Of a stretch of DNA of 64,000 bases, positions 12,427 to 24,253 are shown piece by piece. The stretch comes from Cristatella mucedo (lineage: Eukaryota; Bryozoa; Phylactolaemata; Cristatellidae). The notes under the pieces were generated by a model that saw only the letters and a program-made list of their open reading frames with translations, ran no database searches and was not told where the DNA came from. The DNA is taken from NCBI GenBank assembly GCA_009760855.2, contig WPIO01000001.1, forward strand, positions 17,932,501 to 17,996,500. The letters are read 5' to 3'. Numbering within the stretch: position 1 is the first letter of the stretch; each line of letters begins with the position of its first letter. Both the position numbers and the translations under genes were made by a program.

Positions 12427-12433
12427 TATTTAT
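12427..12433 (-). promoter_or_regulatory. TATA-like box upstream of the POU exon 1
   Basis: The minus strand reads ATAAATA 35-41 bases before the ATG at 12392. Inverted CCAAT-type boxes occur further upstream near 12485 and 12588. A start site about 30 bases downstream of the TATA would leave a leader of only about ten bases. The match may be chance, because the surrounding CpG-rich sequence could itself be the promoter. Confidence 0.35.
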
Positions 12434-13319
12434 GAGGCAATGCCCCCTCTGTCGCCGGTCGCCGGCGAACGCCAGAGCGTCATTGGCCTGCGTCGCCCTA
12501 GCACCCGCCCAGCGCCGGTCGGACGTGACGCGCCGCAACCAATGGCCGCCGAGCGGCACTCGGCCGCAGGCCGGCGGACGCTTGCGATTGGCGCTCGTGG
12601 CGCCGCCGCCGCCGCCGCCGCCCGCCCGCGCTCGCGGCCCGACCGAACGCTCTCGCAGCCGGCGGCTTCCCCCGACTCGCCGAGCGTCCTCGCCGCAATG
12701 CCGCATTGCAATGCTCCGGGGAAATTCGCGCGCGTTTCTCGCTCGCGACGACCGAACGACGGGCCGGCCGGCCTGCCTGCCTGCCGCGGCCGGGCTGTTC
12801 GAGGTCACCGCCAGGCGGCCCGAGGCGACAGCGCTCGGGCCAGTCTGACTGCTAGCCGCCAGTAGACGCGACGTAAGTGCGCGCTGGCAGCCCACCCTTC
12901 CGTCCTCCTCCGGCCGGAAGTCGATCTCGTCGCTGGTCGTGCGCACCGCGCTCGCTCGCGCGGCCGAACTTCTTTCGCATGTCCGAGCGGTCTGTGCGCG
13001 CGCGCTCGACGAGCGCTCGGCGAGAACTCACTCGGCGCGAAATCGGCGCGCGAGGCGCCGAGAGCCGCGGCGGCGGCGCGCGATCGCTTCGGTCGGGCGA
13101 CGGCGGCCCTGCGTCGACTCCGCAGCCACGCCTAGCAGTCGCCACCGGCCCAGTCGTCGTCATCGCCGCCGCGGCCCGCTCCTCTCGGTACCAATTTTGG
13201 CGGACAGCGCCTCGTGAAATGAGCGGGTCGCACACCTCGGAACCCAGCACATCTAGACTGCGACGGCGTCGTCTGCGAGCGCTCGCCGAGAAGCTCAGTC
13301 AAGGGACTTGTTTCGCCCA

Positions 13320-13410
13320 GAGAGAGAGAGAGAGAGAGAGGAGAAAAAGAAAGAGAGAGCACGAGAGAGAGAGAGAGAGCGCGCGAGAGAGAAGAGAGAT
13401 TAGCGGGAGC
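13320..13410. repeat. GA-rich repeat
   Basis: GAGAGA with AAAAGAA and GCGC interruptions. Confidence 0.95.
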
Positions 13411-14107
13411 AAATAGAGCACAAGCCCTCGACCCGTCACCAAAGACACTCTCGCAGCGGCAATGGAAGGCGCGGCGGCAGTGGAAGGTGAGCTCAGGTGC
13501 GAGCTACGTCGTTTTCTCCCCCCCCCCCCAGGCGCGCTCCGATCCACGCAGCCAGCGCGCCCGCGCGTAGCCTCGCAGCGTTTCGCGTCGCCCTTTCGGG
13601 CGCGCCACCCGGCGAAAGAGACTCCGTCGCCGCCTCGAACCGACGCCTCTGCTGCGAGCGGGCCAGCACGGCGCTCGCCGCAACGGCACGCCTCACGCCC
13701 GACTCCAGAACCGTGACGCGACGGCTGCTTTGTCGCGAATTCTCGCGGGCGCGCGAAGCGCGTCGGGGCGCAGGCGGCAGCTAAATGGTCGTAACGAGCG
13801 TCGAGATCATCGCCGCGATTAAGTGCGACAAAGGAGAGAGCGCGTTTGTTTCCAAACAGTCCGACTGCAGCAGGCAGGCTGCGGCGGCGGCAGGCCTCAT
13901 TCGATTGGTCGCCTGGTTCACCTGCTCGCCACCGCACAGCACGCCAAGTCCGCCGCGCGCGCAGGTGCCGCTCGCCCATGCGGGCGGGCGGATAGCCATC
14001 TCTCGAGTTTTTGTTTTTTGATCGCCGATCATCGATGGCTCCCTTGAGGCTCGCCCAGCCCACACGACGCTGCAGCAGCAGCGGGCCGTCCACGTTCAGA
14101 GCCCGCC

Positions 14108-14109
14108 CG

Positions 14110-14145
<36 letters not shown>

Positions 14146-14150
14146 AGGAT
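14108..14150. repeat. (GGC)n trinucleotide repeat
   Basis: About 13 units of GGC, in the CpG-rich region upstream of the POU gene. Confidence 0.95.
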
Positions 14151-14259
14151 CAAGCGCGCGGCAAGGGGGGGGGGCGCAGCGGCGTGGATTAATCCTGCAC
14201 CTGCATCTGCCCCCGTGCGAACGCTCTCACGCTTTCGCGTAGCGGCTTGCAATCGAGGC

Positions 14260-14281
14260 TGGTTAATATATATATATATAT

Positions 14282-14312
<31 letters not shown>

Positions 14313-14315
14313 ATA
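14260..14315. repeat. (TA)n microsatellite
   Basis: TA repeat with a TATTATATTA break, next to a SINE. Confidence 0.95.
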
Positions 14316-14321
14316 TCTATA

Positions 14322-14448
14322 TTTCTATAGCGCCCTAAAGAGCTTAATCTCTAATCAGGCGCTTCACATGTGCCATTGTGCTCGAGCCCACGACCTCGGC
14401 AAGACATTGTTCGGGGTGAGCACCTTAACCACTGGGCCAAACTAGCGC
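14322..14448 (-). mobile_element. SINE family B
   Basis: Inverted copy: tail TATAGCGCCCTAAAGAGCTT, then B box GCTCGAGCCCACGACC and A box side TTAACCACTGGGCCAAAC. It sits beside a (TA)n run. Confidence 0.85.
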
Positions 14449-14569
14449 GGCCGGCTCGAAGATCGTGGCGGGAGGGATGATCTAATCGAAGAGCTCGCTC
14501 TAACCATACTGAAGTGTTAGCATGATACATAGGAGAGATTATGGTACCTGTAGAGATTACTGATTCCCG

Positions 14570-14690
14570 ATTATAACTAATAATAATAATAATGCATTTG
14601 TACTACACCCTCAGAGAACTACATCTCTTTCTAGGCACTTTGCATTTGCAGTAACGGAAGCATGATCGAATGTGTAGTGAATATACGATC
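14570..14690 (-). mobile_element. L2 3'-end fragment
   Basis: Inverted (TAA)n, then a diverged copy of the tail block (TCTCTTTCTAGGCACTTTGC). Minus-strand insertion in the region upstream of the POU gene. Confidence 0.75.
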
Positions 14691-15546
14691 TGGACAGCTT
14701 AGAAAGTATGTATGTGGACATCTGAAGACTGTTAGTCAGTTATACTTCGGGCTTCAAAGTGAGTGCTTCGCTACGGCTGGTGCTGCACAGATCTGACCCT
14801 CTGCGATGGTCGAATAGATTGCACTGCACCGACGATGCGGACTCGGTTATACTAAGACGTGGACGCACTTGAGTGCTGCCACGCTCTGCCGTCGAGCGTG
14901 TATACCTGCGTGTGTACGTGCGTGTATACCTGCGTGAGTACGTGCGTGTATACCTGCGCGTATGCGTGCAGCCTCTGCGCCCCGAGCTAGCTCAGGGTGC
15001 CATCTTCAAATCAGTGTTTGTCGCGGGTCCGCAACGACCAGCACCCGCTACGTTCGCCGCGGTCGTGGCAAGGAACCTCATCTCGGGCGCCGCTGCAGAC
15101 GGCGTCGTTCGCGGCAACGCCGCCGTCCTCCCGCCCACCAGCCGACGCTCTGGCGCGAGTGCGGCTCGTGCGCTCTGGCTCTGGCGCGCGCGCGCGCCGC
15201 ACTCGGCAACCTCGAGAGGGTCGCCCCTTTCTCTAGCGCGTGGTATTTTTTTGCACAAGCGATTTAGCTGTTTGTCGATGCATTAAGCGACGCTCGCGCA
15301 TTATGAGACAAGTCCAAAGCCAGTCGCGATCGTTTTCGTCAATATAGGAGCATCGTTGACCGGCTCATCTGCCGCCGCCGCCGCGGCTGGCTCGTCACCG
15401 GTCGGCTCAGAGAGAGCGTCCGCCGGCGCACAGTGGAATGACAGAGGCCGGCGGCCGCCGCGCGTGCTCGTCCGCTGCTGCGAACGCCTGTTTACCCGGC
15501 CGCCGCCGCGCGCCGGTCAACGAGCGGCGGCGGCGGCGGCAGCTGG

Positions 15547-15601
15547 GCAGGACGAACTCGGGCCGCCGCCGCTCCGCGCTCGCGGCCCGAGTTCGTCCTG
15601 C
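15547..15601. repeat. Perfect inverted repeat, 20-base arms
   Basis: GCAGGACGAACTCGGGCCGC and its exact reverse complement around a 15-base GC-rich loop. Confidence 0.95.
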
Positions 15602-15770
15602 GCGTCTGCGGCGACGGCGTGCGAAGGTCCGGTCTGCATGCGTGGAAACGGCGGCTGCGGCCCGACATCCGTCCGCCCGCGCGATCGCTGCCCAAGCGCG
15701 CGCCCGCTCTCCGCTCTCTAGTGAGTGAAGCTTCCGCGGAGCCGCCGCAGCGAGAAGAGCTCACTCTGAT

Positions 15771-15771
<1 letters not shown>

Positions 15772-15810
<39 letters not shown>

Positions 15811-15811
15811 T
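15772..15811. repeat. (CGG)n trinucleotide repeat
   Basis: About 13 units of CGG. Confidence 0.95.
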
Positions 15812-16160
15812 GAGGCGACGAGCTGGGTGCTCAACGACGGCGTAATCGGCCACCGGTCTCCCGCCTCTTCGCGGCGTCGAGGCGCCAATGCGAGGCGAGC
15901 CGAGCGCCGCCGCGCGGCTCCCTCGGACCGCAGCTCGCTTGCTCTTGATTTGCCGGCGCGAGTGCGCACGCGAGCACGCGGCGGCGACGCCCGACGAGCG
16001 CGAACCGGCGCGCGCACCGCGGAATGCAGCGGCGACGGCGGCGGCCCGCTCGGTCGACTGCTAGACGACGCCGGGGCGCGGCCAGTGATTAGCGGCGCTG
16101 GCCGGAGGCCTCTCCTCCTCAGCTACGCGTCTCGTCAAATAGAATCTCGGCAGTAAAACT

Positions 16161-18183
16161 GCGATCCGCAGTGAAATCCACCTGAGGCGGTACATTTAAA
16201 CGGAATTTACGTTTAAATGGAAGAAGCGCAATGGCCGTTGTGCCAGTTATCGCTAGCGACGCATTTCTGCACTGCCACCCACGAAGCAATCTGCCCCCCT
16301 ATAGCCGCCGCCTTCTCGGAATCGTACGTTCTACTGCCGCGACTCGCGCAGAGACTCGTACGGAGCGAAAGAAAAACAGACGTCGGCTGAATTGGCAGCC
16401 TTCACTATATAGCGGCAATGCGAGCACCTTCGCGTATTCATTAAACTGGAGGCTTGCTAAATCAACCTGCCCTAATTTTGGATGCCCGTTTTCGAGTGCA
16501 ATCCGCAAACGGCGTCGCTGCTGACTCGCTAGCCGGAACTGACCGATGCGTAGATAAACTTAGCGAATATAAATGCAAATTTTAAAAATTCACTCTTAGC
16601 TGAAAAATAATATTTACCGATTACATTTCGTTTGATTTGCATAAATAAGACAACTATTTTCTGTGAAAAATGGAAAGTTCCAGAAGTTTTTATTCGCATA
16701 TCCAAGTTGGCTGCACGTTTGCACCGCCATTATACGCAAATCAGCAGACGTGCATTCAAGCACAGCTCGAGGTACAGGGAGGGGATTAAAGTACACGAGA
16801 GCACGAATGTAAATTGATGCGAAGGGGCATCCCGTGGCCAATTAATGTAAAATTTTAACGTTCTCCCTTCAAGGTAGCGGTACAAAAAAAATTAACAAGA
16901 CTACCGTTCGTTTTCTAAAAATAATTCTCTATGTTTGACAAGAATGAATTATATACGCGACTATCTAAGGGACGATAACGCGAGAGAACGACAACGGATG
17001 AAGCCAACAAGAACCGTACTTTGGAAACTTGATTTTAACTCAACGTTCGTCAAAAGCACCATCTGCAAAAGGGCCGAAGATGAAGATAGCGAGCGTCGCG
17101 CCACTCAAACGTAAATAATTCTAGTGAGCTTCCCGTCGAATTAATTTTTTGACTAGCTTTAGACACCGGGGATGCCAGATCTTTCATTAAAATTAAGGTT
17201 GGCGCTTTCATTATGTTGTAGAGAAACCTCGACCCACAAACGGCTTTATGAATGGCACGAGACTTCCGGTGCGAGCCGTCGTGGCACAAACAATGTCCTT
17301 GACTATGAAATAGTGACCGGCAGAAACCACGGAGTGCTTTCATAACAAGAATCCTCCCGAGCCCGATGCCCGGCGATTTCAGGCCACCATTTGTTATGCC
17401 CCTACCACAGTTCGCTGTCACAGTGGTATTTGTGCTGAGGATAAAATAATTACAAGGACAATAATTCCACCGAGTTGTTGTCTACCTTCCTGAGCTAGCT
17501 TTCGGAAACGGATAGTTGCATATGGCATTGACTAGCGAAAGAAACCACGAATCTTTCTACGGAATACTCCAATTCTTCACAAGAACAATCATTCCACCGA
17601 GTTGTTGTCTACCTTCCCGAGCTAGTTTTCCGAAACGGTTAATTGAAAAAGGCATTGACTAGAGAAATAAACCATGTATCTTTCTTTCTACAGAATACTT
17701 CAATTCATTCAAAAAGGACAACTGTTTCAAAGAGTTCAGCAAAATACATTTTCAAAAAGAGCCATTAACAAACTGTCGACGTAAATAATTATTAGTATAA
17801 GGAAAAACATCGTGTTAGACCTAAGTTGGTGCTAAGCAATGAAAATAAATATTTACATTTAAAAATGTTTTGAATGCGAACAAAGTGTTTCATTTTTAAC
17901 TTCCAGCTTCGCAAAACTGATCTTAACATCCAGGGATTTTTCCTGAGTCTTCGCTATTCTTGTAACAATTGCGGCCAAAAACCTTAGGTCGGTTTCGGGC
18001 AACGTTTAACATATAAAATGTGAGTATAGGCGAAAAAGCTGACGAGCGACGCTCATTGCTTATACTGGGCATTCTTGCCTTGATCCATTCAAGCGTGCAC
18101 CGTTTAAATGAGAGCATGGCGGTGTTTACTGTTCAAAGTTCTGTTGTAGTAGTCCTATAATATATAATAATAATAATAATAAT

Positions 18184-18184
<1 letters not shown>
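16161..18184. other. AT-rich region, no gene seen
   Basis: Apart from the 127-base tandem repeat I see nothing. A minus-strand frame of 123 codons (17050-17421) has no recognisable motifs. Confidence 0.5.
17452..17735. repeat. Degenerate tandem repeat, period about 127 bases
   Basis: CCACCGAGTTGTTGTCTACC occurs at 17467 and again 127 bases later, with matching sequence through CATTGACTAG. A partial third copy starts near 17713 (AAGGACAACTGTTTC). Confidence 0.85.
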
Positions 18185-18227
<43 letters not shown>

Positions 18228-18230
18228 TTG
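18185..18230. repeat. (CA)n-(TA)n microsatellite
   Basis: About 24 bases CA followed by about 22 bases TA, beside an AAT run. Confidence 0.95.
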
Positions 18231-19436
18231 AGAAGCTCTTTGAATCAGGCTGTTCCTAATACACTGTGCCTTATTCGCGAAGGAAATTACGACGCTAGTC
18301 GTGCATAAGGAAGGGCGTGGGACCGAACGCCTGGCCGTGACTTAGGCTGGCGCGTTCATTGATACCTTGTTTTTAATGGCCACCGAGGGCAGGGTGAAGC
18401 TCAAATTGATGCCCACACGCTTTACTGCAAGGCGAGATTGCAGCTCAGCAGCGCAGCCGCGAGACTGGCTGAGTAAAGCCGTCGGCGCAGCGAGAAGGCT
18501 TTAAGACGCAGTGGTAGCGCGCGGCCCCGCAGATACTCGACCTGCGCTCGCGAAGATCTTCGAAGAGCGTCGATTTCCTGCGATCGCGGCGGCCGACTTG
18601 CGGGTCGGCGCAGAGTGGTCGAGAACCGCAGCGCAGCCAGCGACGGCGGATTCGCGAAGATTCCCAGCGAGTGGTCGATGGCGCGCGATAGCGAGACAAG
18701 TCGGCGTCGCAGTAAAGGCAGCAGCATAAATAAGCGCTCCTCCATTCAACGTTTTAGCTGCGCCCCATTGGTTGTTCGATAATGCCCGTAGGCAGAAAGC
18801 TCGAATAGGGAGGCTGTAGTCTCCCTGAAAGGTCACCCAGAAGGGGCCTCCGAGAATGCCCCACTGGCCCCCCCCCTTAAGCCCGTAGCGGGAAATTAAG
18901 AATCGCCCACTGCAGGACTCGAACCCACGACCTGGATCAAATGAGCGAGTACCTTATCCCTGGGCTGAGACCCAGGTGCAATACATATTTATGTGGCTCT
19001 AAAATGAGGCAATTCTTTTTAGACAGGTCTAAAGAGCGTCAGAGGTTCTAAGTGGCATATTCTTTTAGACTGAGCATTCGCGAGAGTTCCGGGCGGCGCG
19101 CCCGAAAGGAAAGAGCCCAAAATAGTGTAAGACTAGAAATGGGGCAAGGGGATTTTTCTTTTTAAGGGAGCCATTCGACCTTCGGCGAGGTGTAAGATTT
19201 AGGCTTGCCCGTGAGTTATGCGTTTAGACGAGGCTAATGCCACCCTGGTATCGGTTGTCCAAATTGGCGCGCCAATTACTCGAGACGGATGGAGTCTATG
19301 GAGGCTTCCTTGCGGCGCGTAACGTCGGCTCGGCGCAGGGCGGGCCTTACGGCTCTTCCCACGAACGGGTATAATCATTCGCCTTAGAGCGGCCAAAGAA
19401 CCCTAGGGTACGATTCACAGCACTTGGCGAGTCCAC
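18231..19436. other. No gene seen; GC-rich patch at 18420-18740
   Basis: The patch has CG dinucleotides and overlapping frames on both strands, possibly a promoter. A SINE follows at 18855. 19040-19400 is unique sequence without features. Confidence 0.4.
18855..19010 (-). mobile_element. SINE family A, truncated
   Basis: Inverted: AAGAATCGCCCACTGCAGGA, then CTCGAACCCACGACCTGG (B box). The 3' body part is eroded. Confidence 0.75.
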
Positions 19437-19990
19437 GTGATTCGTCCTTTGTGTGCGCTTATGCGTGCTGACACTGTGCACGCTGCCACTAACCGTATTT
19501 GCATGCTGACCGTGTGCATGTCTATTGATCAGATCTACTCCACCACCAGGCCAAGCATCGCACCGCCCGCTTTTCGGAATCCAACTGTTTACCTATACCT
19601 CCTACAACCCTCAAATCCTTTGGAGACCGTGCATTTAGTTCGTATGGTCCCAAGTCTGGAATTCACTCCCGACTTGCGTCATGACATCCCCTGACTTGAC
19701 CACATTTAAAAAGAACTTACAACGCACCTAGTTATGACGGCATTTAGTGGGCCTGTGTGATTCTTCCTTTGTGTGCTTATGTGTGCTAACACTGTGCAGG
19801 CTGCCACTAACCAGACTTGCATGCTGACCCTGTGCATGTGACCATTAACCATACCATTCGTGTTGTTTATCAAACATGATACCACTCACAATTCAATCGT
19901 GTTTCCTTTGCAGCAAATGTAAAGCGCCTAGAAAGAGACTGTGTTCTCTGAGAGCGCTTTATCGAGTGTATAATAATAATAATAATAATT
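19437..19990 (+). mobile_element. L2 3' fragments, two joined pieces
   Basis: A 3' UTR piece (19437-19530) is followed by a second piece with the C-terminal coding end (AAATCCTTTGGAGACCGTGC), UTR and ATT tail. Frames are broken. Confidence 0.8.
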
Positions 19991-20004
19991 TTTATTATTA
20001 TTAT

Positions 20005-20150
20005 TACCCCTAACCACACTATTCTTGCTGCCATTGAGCAGGTTATCACGAGCCATTCGACCGGGCTTCCCTTTGCAGCAAATGTCAAGTGCCCAGAATT
20101 TTTTTCAAGTTTTCTAAGGGCGCTTTAACAAATGTATTATTATTACGATG
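20005..20150 (+). mobile_element. Diverged L2 tail
   Basis: TTCCCTTTGCAGCAAATGTC, then a degraded tail block and TATTATTA. Likely another old 3'-end insertion. Confidence 0.6.
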
Positions 20151-20494
20151 ATTCCGAGCCGATTTCCAGACGAGGCTAGCAGTTTTTTCTGTAGAGAGGC
20201 TGCGTTATTGGGCGCGTAGGAGTGTCAAAGAGTCGTGCCAGGCGTTGCACAAGCATGCGGGCGGCTCTATCTCGCTCTCTCTCTCTCTCTCTCTCTCTCC
20301 ACAGGAGGCCGCAAGGCTTGACTGAAAGATTATAAGGCGTTCCGTAGCATCATTGAGCACTCCAGTTCCGAGTCTGTCTCCAGGGGGGGGGGGAAGGAGA
20401 GCTGAAGCCTTTCTATAACCTGCCAGCTTTTGAGTTAGGAAAGCATTTAACATTGAGAATCTCTTGTGCAGGCTGCCACGCAGGAGTGACCTTG

Positions 20495-20690
20495 ATCTGG
20501 AGCCGACGGGTAAGGCGTCTGCAGTTCACGACTCAGGCCGTGGGTTCGAGTCGGGCAGCAGGCGATCCCTTATTGCCCGCGGCGAGGAGCGACAGTCACC
20601 AAGGCTCTACCATTGCCGCAGTACTGGATATAGATGAAAAGACTAGGCTGCCGAATCAGCCGAGCTCTACCTTTGCCCTTTGAACTACGG
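20495..20690 (+). mobile_element. SINE family A
   Basis: GACGGGTAAGGCGTCTGC, B box GTGGGTTCGAGTCGGGC, AGGCGATCCCTTATTGCCCG and CCGAATCAGCCGAGC. Confidence 0.8.
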
Positions 20691-20699
20691 CTGCTAACC

Positions 20700-20800
20700 G
20701 CGACACTTCATGTGCAGCAAATGTAAAGCGCCTAGAAAGAGATTGAGTTCTCTGAGGGCGCTATATCAAATGTTTTATTATTATTATTATTATTATTAGA
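20700..20800 (+). mobile_element. L2 tail with ATT repeat
   Basis: TGCAGCAAATGTAAAGCGCC and the tail hairpin, then (ATT)7. It lies immediately after a SINE of family A. Confidence 0.8.
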
Positions 20801-22939
20801 AGTGACCAAAGGATACAAAAGATTAAGCAATGTCGCTCCAGCTTGCTCGAGCTCGGACCCGCGGAGCTCGACGGCCAGAGGAGCGAGATCCTACACAACA
20901 TGCAACGACGCTCCACACTTCTCCCCCTCCACACTTCTCCCCCTCCTCCTCGTCGTCGTCGAGCACTTACAGCCACTGCTTCGCGGCGCGCGCATCAACA
21001 ACCGACTGTTTTGGACAACAATCAAACGAGGATATTTGTAAGCACTACCGGTCATTAACACCAGGGATAGATAGCACAGCTGCGCAGGGATACTGGGGGG
21101 TCTACTTCTTGACGTCTGGCCACCCGAACGCTCAGCGGGTTTAAGCGAATCAGACGCATTCGCAAGGAGGTATCGCCGCACTCGGTTTGTTAGGCCACTA
21201 GGCAGCGCTTCCGATGACATCCGGTCAGGCTCAGTCGCGGTCAAAGTTAGGCCCCCTTAACAAAAAATATTCCTGGCTGTGACTATGGGAATCTGCTGCT
21301 GACGCAAGCTTATTTCCATATTTTGACGCGAAGAACAACCGTGATAATTCTGGTTTTGGAATCGAGGTAACAGATCGAGACTGAACCAATACTTGTCATC
21401 ACAAAACCACAGTAACGACGTCCACCCGCCGGTAGCTCCCTGCCGACAGGCAGCTGACTGTGAGCTTTTAGTCAGCTGGTAGTTGTGCCTCCGCAGTCTG
21501 GCTGTGGCCTTGCATGCATCGAATGTGCTGAACAACGTCGGAAGGCCTTGTCCTTGTGCAACAGCTTAATCCGCGCCTCGAGCCGCGTTTTGCCTTTGTC
21601 AAGTCAGGAGCATAGCCGACGATGGTGCGACTGAGGCCATGTCACCACTTCCAATTTGATGAGACAAAGTGACCAGACACTAACAGGGGTCAGATTACGG
21701 CTAATGAAGTTATATGGTGACCTTTAGATGCCCAAACTGTGCCCGAGGTTATTTGTACCAGGCTGCAGCTGCAGCCTAAAGGTTTTATGATAGCTTCTAA
21801 AATGCGAACTATGACCCGCTCAGACTATGATGGATCCCCCCCTAGCAAGAGGAATAGAACAAGTCCCTCGCGTGAGCTCATTCTACGAACTCATTATTGG
21901 CATTCGCGAGATCACACATCTGTGCCTCCACTTCACTTCAATGCCTCAACCAGTGCAGCCGATTAGTAAGAGTACTACTTAACCCTTATTACAAAAATCC
22001 ATAGGCGTAACTATATCTTCCCAAGCTTTCGCTAGTAGAAAACCTGATTCGACATGCGGCCAAAGTTGAGGCAGCAACATTATCTTCCAAGAGAAGGGCA
22101 TGGTTCACCACTTCGGGCTAATACAATTTAAGAATCGCATCGTTCGGCACACTATCTACCAAGTGGAATCCGACATGATACTGCTTAACTAGATTGGTGC
22201 TAGGACTTTGACCAAAAGAGTAAGAGATCGACGTATATATGCACTTCCACGGCGAAAACAGCCCCTTTCCCCCAGCACTAAGATATCTTACGGGGACATT
22301 TTAAGGTAAAATAAACCGGCATAATCTTCTTACAGCCTAAATGTTAGGCAGATTAGTCATGGCAGCTCTGGGAAAGACAATACCAGGTCTGCTACGCCCT
22401 ACGAACATCCAGACATACATATCCGTCTTAATTCTGATCTCGTGACAGCGGCTGACTTCTGAAAAGCCAAGAAATCGCTGAAAGCAAGTCGCGTTGCTTA
22501 CACACATACATGAGAGATTCTGTGTGGCTGACAGGATGCTCAGTCTTAAGCCGTTTAACCGTTGTCAATAAATTCCATGCCAAACTCGACGAAACTTGTT
22601 CGGAAGGATACGCGGCTTAGTTCATGGTATTTGAAGCACTGCTAGGTGGAAGCTTTTGGAAACTCGGTTTGATGTGATAAATCAGGCCACTTTCTTTAGC
22701 CTAATTTATATACTAGCAAGGTCCACAGAGGGAAGGCATTAATCAGCTGCATTAAAAAACGCGATGTCGGTCAGAGAAGGGGGTCTGGCGAGGAAAAGAT
22801 TTGCCCCAAAGAATAAATTTGACATCGTAGGACACCGTGGACCTGAATATGCTGCCTGCATGTGCAAGACTGACAGTACATGCAGGCATGTACATATGTG
22901 CTCATAAGCAAATGCATGCACAAGCACGCCTGCTCGTGC
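20801..22939. other. No gene seen
   Basis: Unique, mildly AT-rich sequence with scattered short frames. Nothing recognised. Confidence 0.45.
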
Positions 22940-22944
22940 ACACA

Positions 22945-23013
<69 letters not shown>
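22940..23013. repeat. (CA)n microsatellite
   Basis: Nearly pure CA with one TA interruption. Confidence 0.97.
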
Positions 23014-23016
<3 letters not shown>

Positions 23017-23584
23017 AGACGAGGCACGAGTGAACACGCAAACAAAGATGTAAGCTCACCAGTACTTCGTTGGTAGTTTTGCCGGAAGGATGCATTGTAG
23101 GCTGGTGGCATCATTCATATTTCAATAGCAACGGCAACAGGCAACACAATTGCATCGACCGAGAGAATGCCCACACCGAGCGGGAATCCCATTGGTCATC
23201 AGCCCAACGACAAAAGCCAGAAGGCACAAACAAACAGAACCTGCATAATACAGCTGCTTGCAAGGAAATGTACCAAATCGCTCGTGGCAACAGCAATCGC
23301 CTCCGTATAGGCCATTTAGTGCAGGTAACATTGACACACATATATCCTACTCAAGGTCACAAAAACACTACAGCCTGCATTACAATCATACAACAGCCGA
23401 TAGCACCAAGAGGCTGAACCCAAAGCTTGCCGATCCGACCAATCGTAGGAAGGCTGAAAGAGCTTCCCTGGCTAGTAATACCCTCCGGGTTCGTAGGCAA
23501 GGCTGCTGCTTCGTACAAGTATCGAGAAGTGCTGCTCAGCAAGCAAATCACGCCCAGGATCTTTGAAAACAAGTGGCAGTTTCA
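23014..23584. other. Downstream flank of the TMEM70-like gene
   Basis: Unique sequence; likely includes the 3' UTR on the minus strand. No clear polyadenylation signal. Confidence 0.4.
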
Positions 23585-24253
23585 TCAACACCCGACCATG
23601 TGATTATAATGAATGTTATCCTTAAAGTTCTGTGGTGCAATAATGTATCTCGATCCACAGATTACGTGGTTGCCAAAAGCTTCGCCGGGAACCGACCGTA
23701 CCTCGCCGGGCAGAAAAGCCACCTTGCGATTGGTGAGCAGTCCCGGCAAGATGGCGGTGAACGAGTCCCGCCTGGCATCGTAATAGATCCTCCAGACAGC
23801 ACGCCTCGTCATGGTTCGGGCGACGGCCACTAGGGCTAGCGCGACCAGCAATGCCACCGGCTTCAGTGGCCCGGCGTCGTCGACACTAAGGTACGCCAGA
23901 GCGCTGCCGCCGTCGACGCGACGGCGAGGTGGAGGCAGGCGGCGCGCAGCCTCCTCGGTCTGTCTGCGCTCTGAGTATGACCGGTAGGCGTCCAGGGCTA
24001 GCGCGACCGCCATGGGTGTGCACGTGGTGTACACGACGATCTGACACCAGAACGCATACGAGCCGACCGTGCTGCTGTACACGAGCTCGTCCGCTATGGT
24101 CGCTCCATCGCGCCAACGCATCCTCTTCAGTATGGCGTCCCGGGTCTGTCCCGGCAGCCACCTCCACAGCAGGCTGCCCGCACGGTTGCTGAGCTGGCCA
24201 TTGCTGGTGTGCACGAGACGGCCAGGCGGGCTTGCGTGCCATCGGCCCGGCAC
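23585..24253 (-). CDS. TMEM70-like mitochondrial membrane protein, main coding exon
   Basis: Vertebrate TMEM70 is an inner mitochondrial membrane protein that helps assemble ATP synthase and complex I. This frame keeps the family layout. A segment LVYSSTVGSYAFWCQIVVYT corresponds to the LIYTG... start of the first membrane pair. A second membrane segment, LKPVALLVALALVAVA, comes after a charged Arg-rich loop. After it comes the family pattern of Arg-Ile-Tyr-Tyr plus Asp-Ala-Arg-Arg-Asp-Ser-Phe, and the C-terminus ends YNHMVGC, near the family's HLMGYD. An in-frame TAG lies just upstream of 24253 and there is no early ATG in frame before MRWRDG. The presequence is therefore probably on an upstream exon, with a possible acceptor GCTGGCAG just before 24253. 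That exon was not found. The protein lacks the charged tail seen in vertebrates. Assignment is from remembered family features, so fairly but not fully sure. Confidence 0.75.
   Translation of the reverse strand: MPGRWHASPPGRLVHTSNGQLSNRAGSLLWRWLPGQTRDAILKRMRWRDGATIADELVYSSTVGSYAFWCQIVVYTTCTPMAVALALDAYRSYSERRQTEEAARRLPPPRRRVDGGSALAYLSVDDAGPLKPVALLVALALVAVARTMTRRAVWRIYYDARRDSFTAILPGLLTNRKVAFLPGEVRSVPGEAFGNHVICGSRYIIAPQNFKDNIHYNHMVGC

Larger units (their letters stand above)
12440..16160. promoter_or_regulatory. CpG-rich region upstream of the POU gene
   Basis: Very high G+C with frequent CG dinucleotides from 12440 to about 13750 and again from 14960 to 16160. Inside are (GGC)n at 14110-14150, (CGG)n at 15770-15810 and a GA repeat at 13320-13410. 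No convincing coding exon was found on either strand. Long frames are Arg/Ala-rich on all six readings, as expected from composition. CpG-rich flanks of this size are typical of developmental transcription factor genes. Confidence 0.5.

Noticed and set aside
12266..12946. Minus-strand frames just upstream of the POU exon 1
   Set aside because: CpG-driven open frames with no motif.
17050..17421. 123-codon minus-strand frame
   Set aside because: No recognisable domain and no neighbours to splice to.
22739..23095. Cys/Val-rich frames
   Set aside because: Translation of the CA/TG microsatellite.
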